Source: Xylocopa sonorina
Lineage: Eukaryota; Arthropoda; Insecta; Hymenoptera; Apidae
Length of the DNA stretch: 64,000 bases
Reading direction: 5' to 3'
Assembly: GCF_050948175.1 (NCBI RefSeq)
Contig: NC_135201.1
Coordinates: 4,836,001-4,900,000, forward strand
In this document: positions 49,401 through 61,400 of the stretch, in pieces
Layout of the letters: each line of letters starts with the position of its first letter
Position numbering within the stretch: position 1 is the first letter of the stretch
Made by a program: the position numbers and the translations under genes
The notes under the pieces: model-generated
Told to the model about the DNA's origin: nothing
Databases searched by the model: none
Seen by the model: the letters and a program-made list of their open reading frames with translations, nothing else

Positions 49401-52400
49401 TCCTCGAGCGTAATTGTCGTTTCGAATGTGGAGCGATAGTTCGATGGAAAGTAAACGAGTATAAAGTAACGCTCGAGATATGGATTTAGAAATGAACGTA
49501 TCGCGTGCGGTAACGTGTTATGGTATTGAAAATCGAGAAACCGTCGAGTCATTGTGTATACCGTCATTTAAATATCGGATCAGAAAAAGAAAGCTGAGGC
49601 GGCTTTTCGATATCGCTGCCCGTGCTCTCCGATATTTTGTGAATTCGAGTCATTCAACCGAAGTAACGATTTTTTGAAACAGCGTCACTTGCGACGAAAA
49701 AAATTACGGTCATCGCGAGACGAAAGTAAAAAAGAAATCGCCCCCCAGAATTCCAGTGTCAATCGATCACGATTATTTATAAAAACTGATGTTTCCAGCA
49801 TGCAAGTCGTTTCGAATATATGTAATCAAACGAGTATTTAAATTTTGTGCAAAAGTCGTGAGTTCAAGATTGAACATTACGTATTGCATAAGTAATGCCT
49901 TTATATTATTAACTATTATAAATATAATGCAATGATACGCGCGACAACCCGTTTCCTTCCTTCGTCACGTATAGAATTATAATACGACGAAGTAATCTAA
50001 CTTTCGTGAGAACTGGGATGCACTTCTGTTCCGGAAGCACGATGGTTTGCCTCATAATCAAAAGAAGTTACTGTTTTATTTATATTACTATTCTATATGT
50101 TACACATTCTCATTTCGTTTATTTTAACGAACACGCTGAATCAACTATTTGTTAAACGTCTCACCAATTACGAAATAATTATACGCTTCTTATAAATATT
50201 AAGAAACTGATTTCGATAAAATGACAGAACGGTCTAAAACCCTTATCGTATCGTCGTCCCTTTGTATTGCACTGTGGTTGTACGTTTGCATAAGCCTAAA
50301 TGAGAGGGAGAGATCGCTCTAAAGCAATTCGGTCTTTATGAAAGAAAAATCGTCGAACCAAACATACAATTAAATACCATTACATGTAGAATATCTACTT
50401 AATCACAAATTAGTCCATGTATATGTATACTTTTGTAATTTCTAAGAAGAAACCAGTCACCGCGAGTATATTGAACTGCGTGAAATTTGCTGTTGCAATT
50501 GTATTTATACTTTCTCGGACTTTGTAAGGCAATTATAATGTTTCGTTACTTGATTAGAGTAAATAAAATGCTATCTTTTACAGTTGTAGCGGCAACATTT
50601 TACGCGCTCGATAAATAATTTGTAAAACATTTACAACTATCTTGTACAAAACATTTCATAATGATTGTTTACACTTCGCAAATTTTGATTCCTATGCAGC
50701 ATTTGAAATTTAAAAGGTATACACACATATATACTTCTGTGACTAATATCGAGGCTTTAAAAGAACAGCAGGAAATTTAAAGAGATGTGCCATCGAAACC
50801 GATATAAAACACCTCGAGGCGTTCTACCACGGGATACTAATTTACCCTGTCCTACTTCACCGAGTAACAAGTTACAAGATACGCAAACGCGTCGTTCCAT
50901 AAAGCTAGAGCTGTGTTCCTCGAAAATTGCGCAGCTGGATTACGCAACGCGGAAAAGAGAATTTCGATTCCCCGTGACTGTGATGATAACCACCGAAAGA
51001 CACGAAACTTCCAGGAATTTTCATCTGCCGAAAGATGACGAAACCGTTGGAGCTCGCGCGCTTTAATAATATTCTCGCGCGCATGACTCGTTGTTTTCGT
51101 TGGAAACAAATGCTAGTAAATCGTGGAGAACCGCGCACAGAGTCGGCGATAAACCGTTCCGCGGCTCGTTCGAACGTCTCGCCGTGCTGAACGTTCTCAT
51201 CTTCGAAAAACCAACGAGATCGTTTACGAGGAAACAAGTCGAGGGAGGCCTCCTTGACCAGTTCAGTTCATTCATGTTCGTTCTCGTTGCAGTCGACAGC
51301 GTCGCGCGGGCCACGATTTTTGGGGCTGCTCTGGCTGACAGCAGCGGCGCTTGTGTCGCAAGCGATCGCGAAGCGCACCGCTTAACGCTGCACGATAACT
51401 CCTAGAAGAGACGAGTTGACCTCTCGCACGCGCGTCCCACCGAAAAGCGCGAAGAACTGCCACGAAGCGAGAGGGGAGGGGATCGATTCGAGATAGCGCT
51501 GAAATCACGTTTGGTCGATGAAGAAAGAAAAGAAAAAAACAGCGAAGAGAAGCAACAACGACTCGAGAACGAACAGCCAATTGAATTTCTTTTTGCTCTC
51601 TTTACGAGGCAGTCTCGCGACTTCTCGTTTCGCCTGGCGTCGGACAAACAAGATCGCGGCCACAGACGGCGCTAGCTGTCCCGCGGCCGGTTAGAGATGA
51701 ACGAACGAGCGCGGTCGCGCGCCGCAAAAGCGGAGGTGACTTCATGCATACGTAGATTAAAATGAATAGCGTGAATGGTAATTAATGATCGACCGGGCGA
51801 AGGAAACGCGGGAACGATAGAGAGAGGTCACCGTCGCTCGATACCATTGGGCGCGTACAAAGTGTAGTTTCCGCGGACGAACGATAACGCGGCTGCTCCT
51901 CCGCTTCAATGAGATTTCCTACGGTCCACGAAGTAAGGGGAGGGGTGGAGAGTTTTATTTGTCCCCGGATGAACGAGATCTCCGCGTCCCTGCAACTCCT
52001 CGCTGTTAATGGAATAAGAGAACGCAAGGAGACGTTCGAACGCAATTTACCTTTCGAACATCGCGTATCCGAACGAATTGACCGTACCCAGTCGAGATAT
52101 GTACGTTGGATATTGTCCAACGTAAATTTTTGCCCGCCTCTGTTCGCCACTTCGTACGTCAGATCCAACGGAACGGTTTGCTCTCTTTGTTCTCCATTCT
52201 TGTACCGTTGACGGCATCTAATCTTCCGCCATCGGCAGTATTATTTTTGTACATATCTTTCCTTATATAGAAGGGATTATCGCGCAGCGCGCCACGATAC
52301 CACCGCCATTATCGCGTAGGTCATCGAGGAACGACTAGGCGAAATTTGGAGCCAGTTTCGTGCAGAAATTGAACCGAGATCAGAAATCGTTTGATCGATA

Positions 52401-55400
52401 GTATGGTGTATATCTATTCTGATTATACTGGAGTATCTCTGTACAAATGTTTGCGCGTTTTTCTGGAGAAAATTATCTTTCTCTTATTCGAAATGATGCT
52501 TTATTTCTTTTTAATGTGGCGACAGTGAGCCAAATTCCATTTCTGTTTCTTTTATTCTCAATGAAAGACTGCATTAATGCAAAGCACTGAGTAAAATTTT
52601 CAAATCTGTACATGGGACTCGATGAAAAAATATTATAATTAATTTTGCAGATATCAGTAAGCGAACTTAAATTGATATTGAAATGAAAATTGAAATTCGA
52701 CGCGCGCACAACAATTTCTGCAGATACCAGCGAGCGAATCTGAATTGATATCAATGGGGGCAGATAACGATTTACCCAATAAAATATGAAATTCAATATA
52801 CAAATAAGTTTTTTTTCCGCCAGATATCAGTAAGTGTAAAACTGGACCGATATTACCTCACGCGTGTGATTCGCTCAATAAAAAAGAGAAATTCGATAGA
52901 GACGCAATCTTTTTCTGTAGATACGCCAATAAGTGAAGTTAAATTGATAGATTGTAATTTATCCGAGACAAATTTCGTCTCTCTTCCCGCGATTTCGTCA
53001 CGCGCGAGTACGAAACGTTAATTATTTCGCGGGCTGATTAACACGAGTTAGAAAAATATAGAAATTTGAGAAAGTGTTCGAGGAAGCCCGTCGAAGACGT
53101 TGAATTTAATTGGAATCGACGTATCTGGTTAATGAGAATGAAGCTGTTGTCACTCGGAGCACATGGACAGAATTATTTAATGAAATACGCTGAAGTGTTG
53201 AAATATCTTGAGATAATAGTTCTATCGGACTATTTTCAATGAACGCGCAATGAAAACATACGCGATGATAATTACAACGGAACGTATAAACAGAGAGCAG
53301 CGCGAGCGTAACTCGATTTTCTTTTTAAAATTCGTGGCTCGCGCGAAAATCCTTAACAGCGAGAAATCCATTACATAACGATAACTTAGTACAGCTGAGC
53401 CTCGTTTATCTATGCTAATCGGTCTCGCACGAATAATGAAATATTCGCAATAATCGAACGGCTCTCGTTTCAGATAAAACCAGCGATCGTTTATTTTGAA
53501 ACACTTTATGGACAGCGATACGAGACGCAAGACCTGAAACGTTTTTTTCTTCGGTTGGTCAGTGCTCCAACAATCAAAGTCTTACTGCGACCTATCTTAA
53601 TTATAAATTTTGTAATTCCAATTAACAATGTTCATCATCCATATTTCAAAATTCCCAACGATTCATTTATATTGTTACTTCATACGTACACGGTACGTCT
53701 TTGCCACCCCCTGGTCCATACACTATTTTATTAACTCTTTGGGGCACACGATTTTAATTGTTTATTTACTGATTTTCTTCAAGTTTCTTTTAAAAGTACT
53801 GACTTTTTTAAATACTTAATTTAGATGCAAGTAAACACCTTGTAGCGCAATTTTTGTTGTAAGTCATCGCAAAAGTCATTAATTACATAAAAATGGACTT
53901 CGATGTTCCAATGAGTCTCAAAACGTTTAAATTAATACAGTATCATGATAAGCACTTATAAGTTCCGTCAGTAAGTAAACAGTTAAATAAAATAGGAACC
54001 TATCAAACCAAAATTATGACATTTTAATATATCCTTTGTTGTTAATATATCCTACATTGTTTAATGTATCCTAATGTTTTAAATAAAAGTAATCGAAATA
54101 CATTATTTTTCCAAAATAAAGTGGCAATCTGCAGATAGTACAGCACCGAAAAGTGCTAGTTTCTTTTTTCTTCGTGCTGCAGAACGCGTATAGTCCTCGA
54201 GTAGCACGTATCCTTTATCTCGTGAAACTAAGTATTAAACTGTCCAACTGCAAGTAACTTCAACTTCTCGAGATGGGTCCAAATATACCCCACCACAAGA
54301 TAAGGCAATGATTAACCTATTTAATTTCAAACAGTTAACCAATAAACTACATTCGACGTCTATAACACATCAATCCAAAGCTTGAAACAAAGCAAAAACG
54401 TAATTCTTCCTCATTTCGCCTTGCTCTCCTCGCAGACTTTCTAACATCATCATCTACCCTGCGTTCGACGCGTATACTCGTCACAGAAGGAAAATTCTCG
54501 CTGCAACGCATGGAGAACGGTGAACGCGTTGACCGCGTTCGAAGCGGGAATCCTGACGGCAGTTTCGTCAGTGTTCCCCTCGTTGGGAGTCGGCGGATCG
54601 CGGCGCGTACGGCGATTTAACCGTGGGATATTCTAGGAATGCGTTCCAATTTTCAGCGGGCCGTCGAGACCTTTTCCTGTTCCGAGAAAAGGCAAGACGC
54701 ACGCGGATAATGGAGGCGGCACGTGCCACGTAGTCTCGTCGTAGCCGGCGGCCCGCCGGTGTTCCTCATCATCGGAAATAGAGCGGACCACGCGATTCCA
54801 CCCGATTTCTGCAACGCGCGCCACAATGCCTGCCTTCTTTCGCTAAAAACCGCCGTGGCATCCATTCTCCCGCGACGTTTCGTCTGAACGCTGACTTGGA
54901 TCCGATCCGGGGACGCGGTTCTGTTTACGCGACCGATCGGCTTCGACGGATTCCGTTGCGGATGGTAATTCACTGAATTAGATCCGCGTTTCGCCTATCG
55001 GAATGCGCGAGCGTCATCGTTCAATAACAAGGAAAACTGCGTGACACAGAAACGCGGCGATGGTTACTGGTCCTGATCGTTCGTATGCCTGCTACTTGTT
55101 GCAGTGCGAGTTATCGACGTTCTCGGGTCCATCTCAAATGGAAACGTGTAATAAAGGCATTATGTATTTGGGAAAGTATCGAGGGAGAACGAATTTTTAT
55201 GATAGAATTTTAGTGTCTCCTAGATTTCTATGCTTCAAAATTGAAGTTTATGAAATACCTCCATCGCTCGACGATACACGTTAAATGACTTTGCGTATTA
55301 GTAACACGCAGAAGATAGCTGTACAATTTCATCTTTCTACCCTTGAAATTTACATTTCTTAGATTTTTTTTGCAATACACGATAAATCAAAAGTTTGTAT

Positions 55401-58400
55401 ATATCTTACATCTTTATAATCTACACCTGCAACGTTTCTGTTGTCAAACTTAAGAACAGATACAAACAATGATCTCTGCTTAGATAAAAGAGACCCTAAT
55501 AAATAATTAAATGAACCACTAATATCAGTGCAATTGCGCACACTGATACTATAATTTTAAAAAAACTTAATAAAATGTACAAAGCATACATTGCCAGGAT
55601 ATGCAATGACATGTAACATCGAACTTACGTTGCGGAGGGTTAAAAACGTTTCCAACCCGCAGCTCTTCGCACCTGAAACTCACACCTGATCGCAATGCTC
55701 GTCCTGAACGGTCGTTAAACTCTACGTGCCCTCGAAGTTAGCTAAAAATCTGTGTACTCGGTTATCGGAGGATGTAATCGATGTAATAATGTGAGGCGAC
55801 GGTTTGACGAGGCGTATCGTGTAGCAGCGATCTCGAGGGTGCGGGGTCAATCGTTTCGCCGGCGTCAAGTTTGGCGCAAGCCCGCCGTTGCGTAACCGGC
55901 GGTGTCGTTTGTTTTTCTCGAAAACTAGCTACGATTGTTTCGCGGCAATCGACCCGTCGATTCTCCTCGATTTCCGTTTCTCCAACGCATCGTGCGTGCT
56001 CCACGAGCGAAACGAAATTTCTCTTACCTCTCGAGCGGGACTTTGACGCGACGTGAACTTAAAACTTACAGATCGCGCGCGATCAAATCGTCACGAATCT
56101 CTCTCGATCGTTGCTACTTTGAGGTTAGAGGTTAAAATCTCTAACGAACTTTCTCGTTTCTTAACACAGTCGTTAATTTTCGCGAACTTTCGATGTACGA
56201 ATCGGGGCACTTCAATTGCAATAATTATTTTTCTGATCAAATTGAAATTTTCTTGCGCACACGTGCTACGAAACGAGAGTATTCTCGTTTCGAAAAAGTG
56301 ATCTCGTTCTTTAAATGAAAATTAGTAAACGTAGGGGCGACGAGACATGTAAACACCCTTGCACGACCGTCCGCGCATTGTACTCGATCCGAACTCGACG
56401 CCGATAAGGAGGAGGCTGTTACATCCATTGAAACGTGGTATTATCTTACTAGATCGGAGAGCTCAGCTCGACGAGCGTAGCGGCGTTGCGAAACGATTCG
56501 CGAGCCGTGTCGGTCTCCATTGACCCTCGAAATCAAACGCGATAGCGATTTTATCGATGAACATTGATTGCCCGGGAGCCAATCAGCCGCTCCTCCGTTA
56601 ATACCCGACGTTAACCAACGGTCGGCCGCTTAATTTGGACGACGGTTTCGGCGCGATAATTCCCTCGCGGGTAGGAAGAGAGAGGGCGAGAAAAAAAAAG
56701 GCGAGAGGTCATGGGGGATCGCTTATCGTCTACGTCACTGTACGCAACCGATAGAACGGACAGATACGCGATTAAATCGCCGCGAATTTTTTTTTCTAAC
56801 GATCTTCTTAAACGATCGAAGGGACAATTGCAAGAAGGAGGCAAAAAAAAAAAAAAATGGAGAAAAAGGGAGAAGAACAGCGTCGATCGACGCGTCGCCA
56901 CGGGTCGAGAGGGGAATAAACGAGAGAGGAGCCGCGAAACGAGGGAAAAGAGCGGGAATGGAAGGTCGCGAATTAAAAGAGGGAGGAGGCGAGAAGTAGC
57001 GCGCGATAAGGAGAGAATGTGTCCGACGAAGGGAGGTGGAGGAGGCGTGTGAAGAAAAGGGGGAAAGAATGGGTGAGCGTCTGGAGCCAAGCTGGCTGCA
57101 CGAGAAGGGGCTCGACATCGCGTTTACAAATCGAGCTTGATTAGGTGGGGACAGCTAAGCTTATAAGACACGACAGCACGGTCCTCGGGACCAATAGTCG
57201 CAAAACGGTGAATGTGTCGTGTGTACCGAAAGCACTTTCTCTAGCAGAGGCTTCGTAGGGAGAGCATCTCGCGAGAGCAGCCGATTAGCCGGACGAGACT
57301 CGTACAGTGGCTTCGATACGAAATCACCCTCGAATTTGACGAGAGATACCCTCTGCTCTGACAGAGAAGAACGAGTGATTGGGATCTGTATCTGCTGGCG
57401 TATCAGTGATTACGTTCGGTGGTTGGGACGCGTGAACGACAGCGACGATACCAAACGACAGGGCGAAGAGACACGCTGAGGAATAATCGTCGAAGGTACC
57501 TCGCTTCGTGGACAGCTTACCCGAGTTCCGAGTGGAGGCACACAGTATCACCAGCGTGAGGAGTTTCGATCACAGTGAGTATGCTTATGTCTGTCGAGGC
57601 GGTTCGATTTGTTGGCAGGTGCGAAAACGGGCTCGTGGCTCGTCGATCGGGCAAGACTGCTCTCGAAGCGGAAAGTTTCACGCCGATAGACGGCGGTGAG
57701 CACTGGGTCAAGTGTATGACGCGGGGAAGAAATCAACGAAGCGCAATTCGTGTCGTGTCAGATGTTAACTCGCCGCGGTTTCTGCAAAAACAATTTCGCC
57801 GCGGTCAATTTGAGCTTGACCGGGAATCGAAGGGAGGAGCAGTCGCCATCGATGCGTGGCTCGCGATTTTATTTCTAGGGATGTCTAGGGATGTCGCGAG
57901 AGAATGTACGCGTGCACCTGGTGGCCATCTTGGTGGGTGAAGGGATCGAGCGTTCGCGAGGGTCGCGCGACGACGAGCTACGAGGAAAAGAGAAAAATCG
58001 GAGAACATCGACTCGCCAGTCCGCGTGGTGGAAGTGATTCGGTGGGTCAGATAACCCCCTGTAAAAATCTTCCACTTGCGGGCACAGCGGTGGGATTCTG
58101 CACCGTCGATTGATTAATGGTCTCCTTGTATCCGATTCCGGTATCGTATTTGTTCGAGCTTGACGAAAAAACACGCACAGAGAGAGAGAGAAAGAGAGCG
58201 TCGACGAAAAAAGGCGGATAAGTTTAACCCTGCTGGCGATCTTCGTACGAGGGACATTTTCAACCTGAATTGAGTTCTCATTTTTTTTAAAGAATCCTCC
58301 CCTAGTTTCGAGATAAAAATTGCTGTTGAAGGACCAATTTATATTTGTACATATCGATATTGAAAATTATTGAAAAAAGAAATGTAGATTTGGAGGATAG

Positions 58401-61400
58401 CATAGTGGAGTTGGTATGTTGGAGGGATCGTAGAGCTGCTAATTTGAAAAGTGAACGTGGAGGCTCGTTAACAATCGCGGGACCAATTCTGCTACCAGCG
58501 AATGAGTAGACTCCTCGTGTGAAGGTCACCAAAACATCGATAATCTCTGAGCTGTATCTCGGCCAACGATGCGTACAGATGAACTCGATTAAATCACGGC
58601 TACTCGCTACGTAGTACAAATTGTTTGTTTTCATTCGCGTAGCGTCGACACGAAATTTAGATCGACGATTTCCCGTGAACGCCTAGACACGGGGCACGCG
58701 TGAACCGTTCCTCAGCTGTGGCAGTCGGCGAACTGCGCGGCCATGGGAACCTTCGCCCCTCGAGGACGTTACGAAATTTCGCTTCAACGCGACGTGTGCA
58801 CGGATTTGTCTTTTAAGGCTTCATATTTCACTGGTCACTATTTTAATCTCGTTCGTTTAGCATTTTTCAATACCTTTTGCTCAGTACTTTAAATACGAAG
58901 GGTTGGTATCCTTTGCGACACGACGTATACACGGCTTTGTCTTTAAACGCTTCGTATTTTACTGGTCACCGTTTTAATTCCTTTCAATCAGTATTTTTCA
59001 ATAGCTTTTGCTCAATACTTTAAACATAAAGGGTTGGTATCCTTTGAAAACATGTGAAGCCCCCACTGGCAATTATTTTTCAACTTGCAATGAGTCTCTT
59101 GAATCTTTAGGAGATTTGTTAAACGTTTTTTTAAGCAGCTTAACGATACTTGATTGGTTGGGGTTAAATGGGGAATTTAGTTTGGATCACTTTTTCCAAA
59201 CTTTAATTACAGATGTAAAAACAAAGGTAGATACCATTGTACAGAAGTCTTTGGATTTTTGCTACGATTTGATTATAACTTCTGTATTTTTATTACATCA
59301 TCATATTTCTCCTTGTAATTAACATCAATGATATTGAGGTACACAAGATTTAGAAGATATATGATAATCATGCACTCCAAACACTTATACACGATAAAAA
59401 TAATAATAAACATATATATACATACCTTTTTGATCCAGACAAAAAAATATATCACTTAAATGTTTAAAAATGAACAAGTAATAAAAAAACCCTTGAAACT
59501 GTTTCGAACGGAAGAAAAAACAAAGGTGTACTTGGCGCTAGAATTAAATGCCTTGAGAACGCGAAAGAGTCCATGCAGGGAACGCGTAGAATGTAATTAA
59601 AAAGGAGAGATGAAGTTAATGCGGCGCGACTCGGAGAGAAGGATTTAGAACTCACCGCCCTGCGACCCCTTGGTAAACATCCTTCTAACGATCGCCGTTT
59701 TGTCGGTGTAGGCGTCGACTTTAGCCACTTCGCAGCAGAGCCGGTGGAATTCCTCGAACGCGTCGTCCCTCGACGGTACCCGCGGCTTCTCCGGACTCCT
59801 CGAATCCGAGGCGCTCGACGACACGTCGTCGTTAGAGGACATCGAGTCGTTCTTCTTCGAATCCCTCTTCACCTCCGACGAGGTGTCTCTGGCTTCCTTC
59901 TTCTTCGACTTTTTGCTGGCTGGCAAATCGGCATCCTTTTTAGGAGCGAGTTTCCGTTTCTTCGAGGTGTTTGGGTCATTTGTACCCGCCTTTGCTTTGA
60001 ACGGAGCTGGAACGAGAAAAGGATTGTTCTTTTTCCTGGCTTTTCGATTATTTCTTTAACTATTAACCCTTTAACTGGGATTCTACTGTGCCTCGTCGCT
60101 GGCTGCTACGTAATTATAGAAAAGACTTAAATGTCAAAATAAAATATAGTATTCAAGACGTGAATAAATGCAAAGTGAACGTTCTAAGTAGACAATCGCA
60201 CTGTTCATTTGTTGATCGAGTCTAATAAGTAGTGCTGTATGAAAATTGTATCATAATAATATCTCGCCACAGAAGAATCATTAAAATCTTGGCACACTGT
60301 TTTTACAATAAAATATAGAGGGTCCATCGTAGGTAAAATATATTTCATACGCGATGAAATCTGCAATGCTACATGTGAAACACGCGAGATCTAATCCAAT
60401 TTTCAGACTCCGTTTACTCGATCGCGTCCTGAAAATCTCGTCGAGAAATTCTCGAGTAGCGCAAGGCTTTTCTTAAATCATCTCGCGATTAGAGAACCAA
60501 GAGAAGACTGATCGATCATTAGTTGGAGATTAGACGTAGGCGAAGTCGATGTTTCGAAGTCTGTCTGTTCGAGCAGGTAGAAGCAGAGATTAATAAAAGA
60601 TATTAGTCGACAATCGTACTTAACACGTTCCATGCCATGTGTACAATTTATTTAATGCGTTATTTATTACGTTCCATTATTTATAAAATATATATTTTAT
60701 GACAAATGTAATTCTGTAAAATATAGTTCAACCAAAAAAATGATGCATTATACAAAATGCAGTATAGAACACTCTAAACAAGAGAACTACTTATGTATTG
60801 ATGATGTAATGAAATATTGTGCGATAATATATCAACCTTTAGTCAAAATATCAAATGGCCTGAACGACAAGTCAGGCAAAAATGGCTTGGCATGGAACGG
60901 TTTCTAGTCTATGCTCGAACGAATCGTGTTCTACTCTCTTCAAAAACTCCTGCATCTTCAATTTTACATCGTCTATAAATACGAAGACTGACGTATCATA
61001 AATGCTTGGTCTTTACGAAGACGAAGAAGATTTTCGAAGAAACCAGAGCGCATCAAAGTCGATCCATAGCAGGGTTAATAATAATCGTGGTGACGAGGAG
61101 CCAGTTTAACGGAACGTAAATCATCGTCCGAGCGATCGTTCTAATAGGCGATAAGATGATTTATGGGATACAATTTGTACATCCCCGATTGAATTGGACG
61201 GCAATTAAAACGCTCGCCTCAGCCGCGACGCGATAAGCGGCAGAGATGGACGTGGCCTTTCCACGCGATGGAAATTACTCGAATTTCTTTATTCGTCCGC
61301 GTATCGCCGTTACGTTACCAACACGCGTGCATACCTTCCAATAAAGTCCAAAAAAGACTGTCCAAACCAGGGAGAACTCATGCGCTTTCGCGAACACTCA

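Larger units (their letters stand above)
46719..59655 (-). other. LIG3: 12.9 kb LIG3 intron with several GC-rich islands; no coding exon recognised
   Basis: The flanking LIG3 exons join in frame, so no LIG3 exon is missing. CpG-rich patches lie near 47640-48300, 48640-49650, 51000-52200, 54480-55000 and 55640-58250, separated by AT-rich sequence. Long frames in them (for example 56611-57090, minus) are low-complexity or resemble nothing. Tandem repeats are at 52640-52950 and 58790-59051. A possible plus-strand promoter and first exon lies at 57162-57574. Confidence 0.6.

Noticed and set aside
56611..57090. 159-codon minus-strand open frame
   Set aside because: The translation is a Pro/Ser/Phe/Leu-rich product of a pyrimidine-rich strand; there are no domains or splice context.
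57219..57940. Plus-strand frames (86 and 121 codons) in the GC-rich island
   Set aside because: No family resemblance; better explained as non-coding first exon and flank, if transcribed at all.
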